Shown: positions 17,709 to 26,693 of the stretch, piece by piece | Layout: each line of letters opens with the position of its first letter | Position numbering within the stretch: the first letter of the stretch is position 1 | Source of the DNA: Devosia pacifica | GTDB taxonomy: Bacteria; Pseudomonadota; Alphaproteobacteria; Rhizobiales; Devosiaceae | Length of the DNA: 64,000 nt | NCBI RefSeq assembly: GCF_014652635.1 | Contig: NZ_BMZE01000002.1 | Coordinates: 477,562 to 541,561, forward strand | Direction: 5' to 3' | Notes under the pieces: generated by a model | What the model saw: the letters and a program-made list of their open reading frames with translations, nothing else | The model's database searches: none | What the model was told of the DNA's origin: nothing | Position numbers and translations under genes: made by a program

Positions 17709-20606
17709 ATGCAGCAAGCCCTCGTATCTTCCTCCACCGCCACGACCCAGGCTGATCCTTCACCGCGCGCCGACAAGCAGGCGCGCGGTGAGGCCGTTGT
17801 GTCGCGCCTCAAGCACATCATCCGACCGGACAGGATGATGACTGATCCGCTGATGACCTATGCTTGGTCGGGCGATGCAAGTTCCTACCGGCTGATTCCA
17901 GCAGCCGTGGTTTTCGTCGATACCGAGGACGAAGTGCGGGCAGTGATGAACGCAGCGCGCGCGGAAGGCCTCTCCATCACCTTCCGTGCCGCCGGCACCT
18001 CGTTGTCCGGGCAGGCGGTGACAGAAGGTGTTCTGGCCGTGCTTGGTGATGGCTGGCGCAAGATGAAGATCCACGATGGCGCAGAGCAGATCACGCTCGG
18101 GCCGGCGATCATCGTTGCGCAGGCCAATGCAGCGCTCAAGAAGCACAACAAGAAGATCGGCCCGGACCCGGCGAGCCAGGCGACCTGCAAGATCGGTGGC
18201 GTGGTCAACAATAACTCTTCCGGCATGTGTTGCGGTGTGGCGCAGAACACCTACCATACCATGGCGCGGCTTCGGATCGTGCTTACCGACGGGACGATGC
18301 TGGATTCCGGTGACCCAGCATCATGCGAGGCGTTCCGGCAGAGCCATGCGCAGTTGCTCGATGCTTTGCATGATCTTCATCATGAGGTGATGGCCGACGA
18401 GGAGTTGGTGGCGCTGATCCGGCGCAAATACCGGATTAAGAACACCGTGGGCTACTCGTTGAATGCGCTGGTCGATTTCCACGACCCGCTCGATATCCTG
18501 ATCCACTTGATGGTCGGCTCGGAAGGAACGCTCGGCTTCGTATCCGAAGTCACCTACAACACCGTGCCTGAGCATCCGTTCAAGTCGACAGCACTGGTGC
18601 CATTTCCGGACCCGCAATCTGCCGGTCGGGCGATCATCAAGCTCGCGAACAACGGGGTCCAGGTCACCACCGGCGTGACGGCGGCCGAGTATATCGAGCG
18701 CCGGGCGCTGGCGACGGTCGAGCATTTGCCGCCAATGGCGCCGCTGCTGCCGTATCTCAACGAGAATTCGCCGGCTGTGCTGATCGATGTGACGGCGCCG
18801 ACCGAGGGCGAGCTTCACGCGGAAGTCGAAAAGGCCGAGGCTATATTGGCCAGCGAGAACGCGACCCATATCGCGTTTTCGACCGATGAGGCGCGTAGCC
18901 AGGCCTTGTGGGATATCCGAAAGGGCTTTTTTGCGTCGGGCGGCGCCATGCGCCCCAAGGGCACCTCGATGCTGACCGAGGACGTCGCGGCTCCGATCGA
19001 GCGACTTGCGGATTTCGTCATCGACATGCGCAAGTTGCTCGACGATCACGGCTATGACGATGCGATCATTTTCGGGCACGCGCTGGCGGGAAACCTGCAC
19101 TTCCAGATGTCGGACGATTTCTCGAAGGCGGAATCTGCCCAGAAGTTCGATGCTTTTTCAAAGGATCTGTCGAAGCTCGTGTCGGTGCAGTACGCCGGAA
19201 GCCTCAAGGCGGAGCACGGGACGGGCCGCGCGATTGCGCCGTTTGTCGAGGCGGAGTGGGGCGAAAAGGCCTATCAGCTGATGCACCGGATCAAGGCGTT
19301 GTTTGATCCCGAACTGCTGCTCAACCCCGGTGTTTTGCTCAATGCCGATGAGCATGTGCACATCAAGAACCTCAAGGTGATGCCGCTTGCCGACGAGGTT
19401 GTGGACCTTTGTATCGAGTGCGGATTCTGCGAGCCGGCGTGCCCCAGCCACCACATGACGTTAACACCACGTCAACGCATTGCCGTGACCCGCGAGCGCG
19501 CGCGGCTGCGCCAGACGGGTGAAGATCCGGAGCTTCTGGCCAAGCTCGATGCCGATTTTGTCTACCCGGGCATGGACACATGCGCCGCGTGCAATCTGTG
19601 TTCGCTGCGCTGCCCGGTGGGGATCGAGACCGGCACGATGATCACCGGAGAGCGCGCGCGCCGGCGTGGTGGTATGGCGGAGCGCGTGGCGCACTTCGCT
19701 GCAGGCCAGACGCGGACCATCGAAGGCGCGATGCGCCTCGGCGTCGGACTTGCCGACAAAGCGAAATCCGTCCTGTCATCCGGTGCCATCGAAAGCATGA
19801 CTGACGCGGCCCGGCGAGCCACGGGTCGACGAACGCCCCGGATCTATGAGGCTCTAAAACCCGGCCCCGGTGCGCCGAAGCAGCCTGCAGCAAAAGCCAA
19901 TGCGCCACGCGGCGATGTCGTCTATTTCCCGGCCTGCCCGAGCCGGATGTTCGGCGCCACCGGGACGGCCTATGAGCTGCTGTCCGGTCCCGAGGCAATG
20001 CTGGCACTGCTTGAGCGGGCCGGCTATTCCGTCAGATTGCCCGCCAAGATCGAGGGTCAGTGCTGCGGCCAGCCATTTCTGTCGAAGGGATTCCCTGAGG
20101 AATCGAAGCGTGTCGGCGGGCGGCTCAAGGACGAACTTGCGACCGTTGCAGTGGGCGGTGCACCGGTGCTGACAGATGCCTCGACCTGCGCCAAGCATCT
20201 CGGCGAGCATCATGGGGACCTCAAGGTGGCCGACTCCGCCGAGTTCCTGATGGCGGAGGTGCTTCCGCACCTTTCGATCACCCGCAAGCTGCCGGTTATT
20301 GCGGTTCACCATAATTGCTCGGCGCAGCGGCTCAAGGAGCAAGGCGCCGTCGAAGGGATCGCGCGTGCCTGCGCCGAGGAGATCGCGGTGCTGAACTCGG
20401 TAACGTGCTGCGGCTATGCTGGCGACAAGGGCCTGTTCACGCCAGAACTCAACGCGCATGCAACGCGCTTTGCGCGTCAGGATATCCCCGAGGGATGTGA
20501 TCTTGGCGTGTCGACCGTCTCGACCTGTGCGTCAGGGCTGTCGGAGCAGACGGGCGTGCCATTCGTGGGATTGGCGAGCCTTCTGGAATACGCCACGCGA
20601 CCGTGA
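17709..20606 (+). CDS. D-lactate dehydrogenase-type FAD-linked oxidase with 4Fe-4S and CCG domains
   Basis: A 965-residue respiratory-type dehydrogenase, probably oxidising D-lactate or another 2-hydroxyacid and passing electrons to quinone or cytochrome. In order: FAD_binding_4 domain (FRAAGTSLSGQA near 95, GGVVNNNSSGM near 165), FAD-linked oxidase C domain (to about 545, with SLKAEHGTGRAIAPFVE), a two-cluster ferredoxin segment with CIECGFCEPACP (from residue 568) and CAACNLCSLRCP (near 624), then two CCG heterodisulfide-type motifs, CCGQPF (near 785) and CCGYAGDKG (near 900). This GlcD-plus-GlpC fusion matches the Dld-II class. The substrate is inferred. Confidence 0.85.
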   Translation: MQQALVSSSTATTQADPSPRADKQARGEAVVSRLKHIIRPDRMMTDPLMTYAWSGDASSYRLIPAAVVFVDTEDEVRAVMNAARAEGLSITFRAAGTSLSGQAVTEGVLAVLGDGWRKMKIHDGAEQITLGPAIIVAQANAALKKHNKKIGPDPASQATCKIGGVVNNNSSGMCCGVAQNTYHTMARLRIVLTDGTMLDSGDPASCEAFRQSHAQLLDALHDLHHEVMADEELVALIRRKYRIKNTVGYSLNALVDFHDPLDILIHLMVGSEGTLGFVSEVTYNTVPEHPFKSTALVPFPDPQSAGRAIIKLANNGVQVTTGVTAAEYIERRALATVEHLPPMAPLLPYLNENSPAVLIDVTAPTEGELHAEVEKAEAILASENATHIAFSTDEARSQALWDIRKGFFASGGAMRPKGTSMLTEDVAAPIERLADFVIDMRKLLDDHGYDDAIIFGHALAGNLHFQMSDDFSKAESAQKFDAFSKDLSKLVSVQYAGSLKAEHGTGRAIAPFVEAEWGEKAYQLMHRIKALFDPELLLNPGVLLNADEHVHIKNLKVMPLADEVVDLCIECGFCEPACPSHHMTLTPRQRIAVTRERARLRQTGEDPELLAKLDADFVYPGMDTCAACNLCSLRCPVGIETGTMITGERARRRGGMAERVAHFAAGQTRTIEGAMRLGVGLADKAKSVLSSGAIESMTDAARRATGRRTPRIYEALKPGPGAPKQPAAKANAPRGDVVYFPACPSRMFGATGTAYELLSGPEAMLALLERAGYSVRLPAKIEGQCCGQPFLSKGFPEESKRVGGRLKDELATVAVGGAPVLTDASTCAKHLGEHHGDLKVADSAEFLMAEVLPHLSITRKLPVIAVHHNCSAQRLKEQGAVEGIARACAEEIAVLNSVTCCGYAGDKGLFTPELNAHATRFARQDIPEGCDLGVSTVSTCASGLSEQTGVPFVGLASLLEYATRP

Positions 20607-20661
20607 CCGGTTCGCACGATATGCTGCTTGAACGCAGTTGCGGCTGCCGTTAGGCAGGCGC

Positions 20662-21861
20662 ATGAGCGAGACAACCACAATTACTGCCCTGGGCCGTCGC
20701 GGCGATGGTATTGCCGAACGCGACGGGCAGCGCGTGTTCGTGCCGCTGGCTTTGCCTGGAGAAGTGGTGCAGATCGAGCGGGACGGGGATCGCGGCACGC
20801 TTGTCGGTGTCGAGACCCCGAGCGCTGATCGGGTCGAGGCATTCTGTCCGCATTTCGGTGTGTGCGGTGGCTGCCAGTTGCAGCATCTTGACCGTCCTTT
20901 CTATGAAAGCTTCAAGACTGGTCTCGTCGTCGCTGCGCTCGAAAAGGCTGGTCTAGACGTCAAATCCGACCGGTTCGTTGACGCAAGCGGGCGTGGCCGC
21001 CGGCGGGCGACGCTGCATGCGCGCAAGGAAGGCGCCGGGTATATGCGCCTGCGCAGTCACCAGGTGGCCGATATCGCGCATTGCCCGATCCTTGTGCCCG
21101 AACTGGCCTCCCGCGCGCCGGCCATCGCGCGGGCCGTCGAGGCGGTGATCGGGGAGGCGGATGTCGCGTTCACCGCCAGCGATAGCGGGATCGATGTTGC
21201 GGTGCGAACGCAACGCCGACAGGCGCGCGCCGAACGGCTGATGCCGCTCCTGGGCGAATTCGGCTTGGCACGACTGGCGATGAATGGAGAGACGTTGCTG
21301 CAGGCACAGCCGCCAACGCTGGCCATCGGGCGCGCCAGCGTGAACCTTCCCGTCAATGCGTTTCTTCAGGCGACGGCAGCGGCTGAACAGACACTTGGTG
21401 AGTACGCTCTTGCCGGGATCGGCAAGGCAAAGCGGGTCGCGGATCTCTTTTGCGGAGTCGGCACGTTTGCATTTCGCCTCGCCGAACAGGCGCAGGTCAC
21501 AGCGTTCGACAGCGACCGAGGAGCGATTACGGCACTTCAGCAGGCGGCGCGGCACGCATCAGGGCTGAAGACAGTGACAGGCTTCCGGCGCGACCTGTTC
21601 CGCGATCCGCTGACCCGGTTCGAATTCGATGGTTTCGATGCGGTGGTGCTCGACCCGCCGCGCGCCGGGGCGATGGCGCAAGTTGAGGAACTATGCGCCT
21701 CAAAGATCGGCCAAGTGGTGATGATTGCCTGCGATGCCGGCACCTTTGCGCGGGATGCTGAACGGCTCGTTCAGGCCGGGTTCACGCTCCGCGACCTACA
21801 GATTGTCGATCAATTCGCCTGGTCTACGCACGTTGAAATCGCTGCGACTTTTACCCGGTAA
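20662..21861 (+). CDS. TrmA/RlmD-type class I SAM-dependent RNA (uracil-5) methyltransferase
   Basis: A 399-residue protein with an N-terminal TRAM-like domain, Fe-S cysteines in FCPHFGVCGGCQLQHL plus a later HCPIL, and a Rossmann methyltransferase core (VADLFCGVGTFAFRLA, DPPRAG). The expected nucleophilic Cys lies in ACDAGTFARD, where the usual SCNPxTxxRD has lost its proline. It probably makes m5U in 23S rRNA or tRNA. I start at ATG 20662 behind AGGCAGG; an ATG eight codons earlier is open. It follows the dehydrogenase by 55 bp. Confidence 0.85.
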   Translation: MSETTTITALGRRGDGIAERDGQRVFVPLALPGEVVQIERDGDRGTLVGVETPSADRVEAFCPHFGVCGGCQLQHLDRPFYESFKTGLVVAALEKAGLDVKSDRFVDASGRGRRRATLHARKEGAGYMRLRSHQVADIAHCPILVPELASRAPAIARAVEAVIGEADVAFTASDSGIDVAVRTQRRQARAERLMPLLGEFGLARLAMNGETLLQAQPPTLAIGRASVNLPVNAFLQATAAAEQTLGEYALAGIGKAKRVADLFCGVGTFAFRLAEQAQVTAFDSDRGAITALQQAARHASGLKTVTGFRRDLFRDPLTRFEFDGFDAVVLDPPRAGAMAQVEELCASKIGQVVMIACDAGTFARDAERLVQAGFTLRDLQIVDQFAWSTHVEIAATFTR

Positions 21862-21927
21862 ACTCTGCGCAACCGTAGCGCGGGGCGGGCGTTAGATGAC
21901 CAAGGGCTTGTACTTAATCCCAATGCG

Positions 21928-21945
21928 CGCTCGCTCAAGCGAGCG
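21928..21945 (+). repeat. Short hairpin upstream of the DUF2147 gene
   Basis: CGCTCGC (21928-21934) and GCGAGCG (21939-21945) form a perfect seven-bp stem with a TCAA tetraloop, without a T-tract. It lies about 30 bp before the next gene and could be the end of the upstream transcript or part of the leader. Confidence 0.4.
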
Positions 21946-21973
21946 TCGCTGACTTGCGTGGAGTATCGCAACA

Positions 21974-22357
21974 ATGTTCATGAAAACTCTTTCTGCTGCT
22001 GCGACCGTCATGACCTTTCTCGCTGTTCCGGCTTTTGCCCAGGACGCAACACCGGCAGGAACATGGCAGGACCAGTGGGGCACGACCTTCACGTTCTCGA
22101 TGTGCGGTGACGGCACCCAGCTTTGTGGCGTCCTCAATGACATCCAGGGCGATTCGCGTACCGAAGAAAATCTTGCCTATGTCGACCAGCAGGTCGTTCA
22201 AGGCGAGCAGACCGGCCCGAACACCTGGGAAGGCGACATCGCGTTGAATGGCGGCAATGCCAGTGCGACGGTCGAACTGGTCGGGCCAGACACGCTCACG
22301 ATTACCGGCTGTCAGGCAGGCATCCTGTGCTCGAGCATCGATTACACCCGTATGTAA
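21974..22357 (+). CDS. Secreted DUF2147-like protein
   Basis: A 127-residue exported protein. Residues 1-22 are a Sec signal peptide with a likely cut after AFA. The mature part begins TPAGTWQDQWGTTFTFSMCG, resembling the GxWxxxxG opening of DUF2147 lipocalin-like proteins, and contains four cysteines (MCGDGTQLC and GCQAGILC) that could form two disulfides. Function unknown. ATG 21974 has GGAG ten bases upstream; ATG 21980 is the alternative. Confidence 0.75.
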   Translation: MFMKTLSAAATVMTFLAVPAFAQDATPAGTWQDQWGTTFTFSMCGDGTQLCGVLNDIQGDSRTEENLAYVDQQVVQGEQTGPNTWEGDIALNGGNASATVELVGPDTLTITGCQAGILCSSIDYTRM

Positions 22358-22378
22358 TCGACCACGACACTTAAAAAG

Positions 22379-22409
22379 AAAGAGCCCCGGTTTTTCCGGG
22401 GCTCTTTTT
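22379..22409. terminator. Bidirectional terminator between convergent genes
   Basis: AAAGAGCCCCGG (22379-22390) pairs with CCGGGGCTCTTT (22396-22407) around a TTTTT loop, with T-rich sequence on the plus-strand side and A-rich on the other, so it can end transcripts from both directions. The DUF2147 and isomerase-like genes converge here. Confidence 0.85.
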
Positions 22410-22412
22410 GTT

Positions 22413-23243
22413 TCAGCAGACTGTTTCGAACCGCTGCTTGATGGTTTCCAGCACCTCGTCGCCGGGGCGTTGCCACCAATTGTCCTTCGAAAAGATCTCG
22501 ACTTCCTGCGGGCCGTGATAGCCGGCTTCTTCGAGCATGGCGCGGATCGACTTAAGGTCTATGACGCCGTCACCCATCATGCCGCGATCGAGCAACATGT
22601 CCGTTGTCGGAACCAGCCAGTCGCAGATGTGATGCGCAAAGATGCGGTTCATGCGGCCAGCACGGGCGATGGCACCGGCAAGGTTCGGGTCCCACCACAC
22701 GTGGTAGACGTCGACCGCGACGCCGACGGTCTCGCCGAGCACCTCGCACATGTCGAGCGCCTGGTCGATGGTGTTCACGCAGGCGCGGTCGGCGGCATAC
22801 ATTGGATGCAGCGGCTCGATGGCGAGCTTGACCCCGGATGAACGGGCATGCGGCAGCATCGCCGCAATACCGTCGAGCACCATCTGGCGCGCCCCGGCAA
22901 TGTCCTTGGAGGAACCGGGCAGCCCACCAACGACCAGCACCAGGCAATCGGCGTTCAAGGCCGCAGCCTCATCGATTGCACGGTGGTTGTCGTCAAGTGC
23001 CTTCTGGCGACCCTCGGCGGTGTCTGCCGGAAACATGCCGCCGCGGCAAACGCCGGTGACCCGCAGCGAGTGCTCGCGAACGAGCCGTGCCGCTTCATCA
23101 AGGCCGATCGCCTCGATCTGGTCGCGCCATGGCGAGATCGCGGTGATCCCGGCTTTCACACACCCTTCGACAGCCTCGGCGAAGCCCCATTGCTGGCGGG
23201 TCGTTGCGAGGTTGAGCGAGATGATGTTCTCAGTCCCGCTCAT
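22413..23243 (-). CDS. Sugar phosphate isomerase/epimerase family protein (TIM barrel)
   Basis: A 276-residue AP-endonuclease-2-type TIM barrel. Likely metal ligands lie in LAIEPLHPMY (Glu, His), VAVDVYHVWWDP (Asp, His), HHICDW and EVEIFSKDNWW (Glu). The family includes hydroxypyruvate isomerase, inosose dehydratase, sugar epimerases and enzymes acting on 3-keto-glycosides. It is last in a three-gene operon and overlaps the DUF993 gene by 4 bp, so it acts in the same pathway. Substrate unknown. Confidence 0.82.
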   Translation of the reverse strand: MSGTENIISLNLATTRQQWGFAEAVEGCVKAGITAISPWRDQIEAIGLDEAARLVREHSLRVTGVCRGGMFPADTAEGRQKALDDNHRAIDEAAALNADCLVLVVGGLPGSSKDIAGARQMVLDGIAAMLPHARSSGVKLAIEPLHPMYAADRACVNTIDQALDMCEVLGETVGVAVDVYHVWWDPNLAGAIARAGRMNRIFAHHICDWLVPTTDMLLDRGMMGDGVIDLKSIRAMLEEAGYHGPQEVEIFSKDNWWQRPGDEVLETIKQRFETVC

Positions 23244-24409
23244 GCCGACACTCCGTGCACGCGCAGAACGTCCTGCATGCGCTTGGCCGCAAGTTCCGGA
23301 TCGGCGATGACGCGGGCCTTGTCGGCAAGCCGGAACAGCTCAGCCAGGTGCTGCAGCGAGCGCGTTGACTGCTGTCCACCGATCATCGTGAAATGATCCT
23401 GCAGGCCGTTGAGGTAGGCGAGGAAGACGACGCCGGTTTTGTAGAACCGGGTCGGGGCGGCGAAAATATGCCGGCTCAACGGCACTGTTGGCTCGAGCAG
23501 ATCGAAAAACTCGTTGGTGTTGCCACGCCCCAGAGCCGCGAGGCCCGCAGAAGCCGCCGGCGCGATGGCATCGAAAATGCCGAGAAGCGCGTGCGAATAC
23601 CCCTCGTCATCGCCAGCGATCAGTTCGGCATAGTTGAAATCGTCGCCGGTATACATCTTGACGCTTTCCGGCAGGCGCCGGCGCATCTTGATTTCCTTTT
23701 CGGCGGACAGCAGCGAGATCTTGATGCCATCGACCTTGTCGGCATTGGCGGCGATGACATCGAGGCAGACATCCATCGCCTCGTCATGGTCGGCCTTGCC
23801 CCAATAGCCTTCGAGCGCCGGGTCGAACATTTCGCCGAGCCAGTGCATGACCACCGGTTGCTTAACCTGAGAGAGGATGTGCCCGTATACCCGGGCGTAG
23901 TCATCAGGTGTCTTGGCAGCAGCGGCGAGCGCACGGCTGGCCATCAGGATCACCCGGCCGCCTTCGCCTTCAACGAACCCGACCTGCTCTTCATAGGCCT
24001 TGATGATGTCGTCAATGGTGACATCGGGGCCCGGTGCGAGATGATCGGTGCCGGCTCCATAAGCGATCAGTGCATCGTCGCGGCCTCGGGCTTCGGCCTG
24101 GGCGCGGCGGATCAGTTCCTGCGCATCGGTCCAGGTCAGCCCCATGCCGCGCTGCGCGGTATCCATGGCTTCGGCGACGCCGAGCCCGAGATCCCAGAGG
24201 CGATGGCGGAATTTCAGTGTCTGATCCCAATCGATCGCGGGCGTCAGCCAAGGGTCGTTGCTGGCCAGCGGATCGGCGACAACATGCGCCGCAGCATAGG
24301 CGATGCGCGGGAAATCGGTGGCCTTGTAACGCTCGAGCGCAATTGGCGTGCCGGTCATCTCGTAGGGGGTGATGGAGCGGTCTTCGTTGGGCAGATGAAT
24401 GGTGGGCAT
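23240..24409 (-). CDS. DUF993 dihydrodipicolinate synthase-like protein
   Basis: A 389-residue TIM-barrel protein of the DUF993 group, related to the DapA/N-acetylneuraminate lyase superfamily. GIKISLLS places Lys230 where class I aldolases have their Schiff-base lysine, and YTGDD, then DEGYSHALLG, align in style with the DapA pattern. No function is known to me for the group. The ATG has GGGAGGAC upstream. It is middle gene of the operon, so an aldol cleavage of a keto-sugar acid made by the dehydrogenase is plausible inference. Confidence 0.8.
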   Translation of the reverse strand: MPTIHLPNEDRSITPYEMTGTPIALERYKATDFPRIAYAAAHVVADPLASNDPWLTPAIDWDQTLKFRHRLWDLGLGVAEAMDTAQRGMGLTWTDAQELIRRAQAEARGRDDALIAYGAGTDHLAPGPDVTIDDIIKAYEEQVGFVEGEGGRVILMASRALAAAAKTPDDYARVYGHILSQVKQPVVMHWLGEMFDPALEGYWGKADHDEAMDVCLDVIAANADKVDGIKISLLSAEKEIKMRRRLPESVKMYTGDDFNYAELIAGDDEGYSHALLGIFDAIAPAASAGLAALGRGNTNEFFDLLEPTVPLSRHIFAAPTRFYKTGVVFLAYLNGLQDHFTMIGGQQSTRSLQHLAELFRLADKARVIADPELAAKRMQDVLRVHGVSA

Positions 24410-24507
24410 GGCAGTCCTCCCTGATCAAGCAAGCCCCCGCGGACGGTAAACCGACCACGAGGGCGCATGGAGTGCGAACGGGCCGGACAGCCCGTTGAAA
24501 TTGGTTA

Positions 24508-25659
24508 TCAGATGTCGAGCTTCGGAACGTCGAGCCAGCGGCGCTCTTCCCAGCTCTTGAGACCAAGTTCGGCAAGCTGCACGCCTTTGGCGCCGGCGTC
24601 GAGGCCGTAGTCCCACGGCGCATCTTCGGCGACGTGCTTGAGGAACATTTCCCACTGCACCTTGAAGCCGTTGTCGGCCGGCCAGTTGTCCGGAACTTCT
24701 TCCCAATCGTCAAAGAAGTTCATGGTCTGCGGCTGGTCGGGGTTCCACACCGGCTTCGGTGTGTTGACGCGGTGCTGGGTGTAGCACTTGTGAAGGCCCG
24801 CAACGGCGGAGCCGTGCGTCCCATCGACATGGAAGGTCACGAGATCATCGCGGCGGACACGAGTGGTCCAGCTCGAGTTGATCTGTGCAATCACGCCGTC
24901 TTCAAGTTCAAACGTCGCATAGGCCGCATCGTCGGTATCGGCGGTGAAGCGATTGCCTTTTTCGTCGACGCGCTCCGGGATGTGCGTGGCGCCGAGGCAG
25001 GACAGGGCCTTCACTTCACCGAACAGATTGTCGAGGACGTAGCGCCAGTGGCACAGCATATCGAGAATGATGCCGCCGCCATCGCCCTTGCGATAGTTCC
25101 ACGATGGGCGCTGTGCCGGTTGCCAGTCGCCTTCGAAGACCCAGTAGCCGAACTCGCCGCGGACCGAGAGCATCTTGCCGAAAAAGCCGCTGTCGCGCAG
25201 CATTTTGAGCTTCATCAGGCCCGGCAGGAACAGCTTGTCCTGAACGACGCCGTGCTTGACGCCGGACTGCTTGGCCTTTTTGGCGAGAGCGACGGCGACA
25301 TCGAGATCGTCGGAGATCGGCTTCTCGCAGTAGATCGCCTTGCCCGCATCAATGGCCTTTTCGAGCAGCGACGCACGCATCAACGTCGTGCCGGCATCGA
25401 AGAAGACTTCATCGTCTGGATTGGCGAGCGCCTTGTCGAGATCGGTAGTGTAGCGCTCGACATTGTGCTTTTTCGCCAGCCGCTCGATCTTTTCGGCATC
25501 ACGGCCGACAATGATCGGGTCGACCATTAGCCGGTCGCCATTGGAAAGCACGACGCCGCCCTGATCCCTGATCGCCAGGATGGAGCGCACGAGGTGCTGA
25601 TTGTAACCCATACGGCCCGTCACGCCATGCATGATGATGCCGATCCGTCTTTCCGCCAT
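24508..25659 (-). CDS. Gfo/Idh/MocA family oxidoreductase
   Basis: A 383-residue NAD(P)-dependent dehydrogenase. The Rossmann start reads IIMHGVTGRMGYNQH, the catalytic CEKPISDD follows near residue 110, and KGDGGGIILDMLCHWRY matches the conserved GGG..D..CH signature of the sugar-acting clade. It begins the operon leading to DUF993 and the isomerase-like gene, with 98 bp before DUF993. GGGAGG lies seven bases before the ATG. It probably oxidises or reduces a sugar or cyclitol ring position. Confidence 0.88.
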   Translation of the reverse strand: MAERRIGIIMHGVTGRMGYNQHLVRSILAIRDQGGVVLSNGDRLMVDPIIVGRDAEKIERLAKKHNVERYTTDLDKALANPDDEVFFDAGTTLMRASLLEKAIDAGKAIYCEKPISDDLDVAVALAKKAKQSGVKHGVVQDKLFLPGLMKLKMLRDSGFFGKMLSVRGEFGYWVFEGDWQPAQRPSWNYRKGDGGGIILDMLCHWRYVLDNLFGEVKALSCLGATHIPERVDEKGNRFTADTDDAAYATFELEDGVIAQINSSWTTRVRRDDLVTFHVDGTHGSAVAGLHKCYTQHRVNTPKPVWNPDQPQTMNFFDDWEEVPDNWPADNGFKVQWEMFLKHVAEDAPWDYGLDAGAKGVQLAELGLKSWEERRWLDVPKLDI

Positions 25660-25692
25660 TGCAGAGCCTCCCGAGTAATGCCGCTTCGCGGT

Positions 25693-25708
25693 GTAACTGA
25701 TTAGTTAC
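25693..25708. promoter_or_regulatory. Palindromic operator candidate upstream of the Gfo/Idh-DUF993 operon
   Basis: GTAACTGATTAGTTAC is an inverted repeat with GTAACT/AGTTAC arms and a four-base centre, nested between GGTGTA (25690-25695) and TACACC (25714-25719). It is 34 bp upstream of the Gfo/Idh ATG. Its AACT....AGTT core resembles the AACC....GGTT core at 26592, suggesting one shared TetR-type regulator. Confidence 0.5.
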
Positions 25709-25775
25709 TTAGCTACACCCGGCGACGGACAAGCGTCAAGCACGGAGTGCGCAAAAACTATGCAAACTGGCGCTT

Positions 25776-26516
25776 TCAAAGGCCCAAGACCATTTTGAGA
25801 CCGATCAGCCCGAGAAAGATCAGGATCAGCCGATCGAACGCCTTGCGGCTGAGTTTTCCGGCCAGCATCTGCCCGACGGGCATGAAAACCAGGATTGGTA
25901 CCAACGCGAATACCCCCTGCAGCAGCCAGCTCGGCTGCATGACGCCGAGCAGCCAAAGCGATGGCAGTTGCGTCACCGAGTAGACAAGAAACATGGCCGA
26001 CACGGCAAACACATGCGCATCGCGCTCCATCGACATCGAATGGATGAAGGTGACGCCGATCGGCGCGGAAATTCCGGTTGCGCCCTGCAGGATCCCTCCA
26101 CCGGTGCCCGCGAGCGGGCCGAACCTGCGCGCCAGCTTTACGGAGAGCTGAAAATGCGGGTTGGTGAGCCGCAGGACGACATAAACCAGCAGGATGATGC
26201 CGAGGCTGAGTATCAGGATGCGCTCCGGCAGAGCGGTCAGAAGCCAGGTTCCAATGACGATGCCGACGACCCCGCCGACGAGGAACCATGGCAGGAACAC
26301 CATGCGCTGATCCGACCGCTGAGCGCGAAAGCTCCAGACCTGCCAGGCATTGGTGAAGATCAGCGGGATTACCATCAGGCCGATGGCGTGCTGCAGACCG
26401 AACACGGCGGTGAGCACAGGCAGCGCCACCAGCGGCAGCCCCATGCCGGTTGCGCCCTTGACCACGGCGCCAGCCGCGAGGGCAAGCGCCATGACGATAT
26501 AGCTGGTAATATCCAC
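25776..26516 (-). CDS. TauE/SafE family sulfite/anion permease
   Basis: A 246-residue membrane protein with eight or so hydrophobic segments and the two GxTGxxxP repeats of the family (GATGMGLPLVALP near 20 and GATGISAPIGV near 145). TauE/SafE proteins export or import small anions such as sulfite, sulfoacetate or sulfolactate. I start at GTG 26516 after a purine-rich GGGGCGGGGC; an ATG eight codons inside is possible. It lies between the catabolic operon and the divergent tctCBA genes, so it may move a substrate or product of that pathway. Confidence 0.82.
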   Translation of the reverse strand: MDITSYIVMALALAAGAVVKGATGMGLPLVALPVLTAVFGLQHAIGLMVIPLIFTNAWQVWSFRAQRSDQRMVFLPWFLVGGVVGIVIGTWLLTALPERILILSLGIILLVYVVLRLTNPHFQLSVKLARRFGPLAGTGGGILQGATGISAPIGVTFIHSMSMERDAHVFAVSAMFLVYSVTQLPSLWLLGVMQPSWLLQGVFALVPILVFMPVGQMLAGKLSRKAFDRLILIFLGLIGLKMVLGL

Positions 26517-26591
26517 GCCCCGCCCCGCTTTCGTGAGATATGAGACTTTTACGTCCTCTCGCCGTAACGGCGCAAGACGCGGGCGTTGGCG

Positions 26592-26603
26592 AACCGTGCG
26601 GTT
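26592..26603. promoter_or_regulatory. Palindromic operator candidate at the tctC promoter
   Basis: AACCGTGCGGTT is an inverted repeat with AACC/GGTT arms; the flanking GTTACTTA is also found next to the palindrome at 25693-25708. It ends eight bases before the -35 box of the tctC promoter, a suitable place for a repressor or activator. Confidence 0.45.
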
Positions 26604-26611
26604 ACTTATGA

Positions 26612-26640
26612 TTGACAAACCGTTCGCCGCGCGACACTCT
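26612..26640 (+). promoter_or_regulatory. Promoter candidate for tctCBA
   Basis: TTGACA at 26612-26617 is a perfect -35 hexamer; 17 bp later CACTCT (26635-26640) is a weak -10. It lies about 54 bp before the tctC ATG. Confidence 0.45.
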
Positions 26641-26693
26641 GTCACGGTTGGACCAGACATCGGAACGGTGCGGTCCACCTCAGGGAGGAAGCC

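Noticed and set aside
23393..25530. Long plus-strand open frames opposite the DUF993 and Gfo/Idh genes
   Set aside because: Shadows in GC-rich DNA; the minus-strand frames carry the conserved motifs and ribosome binding sites.
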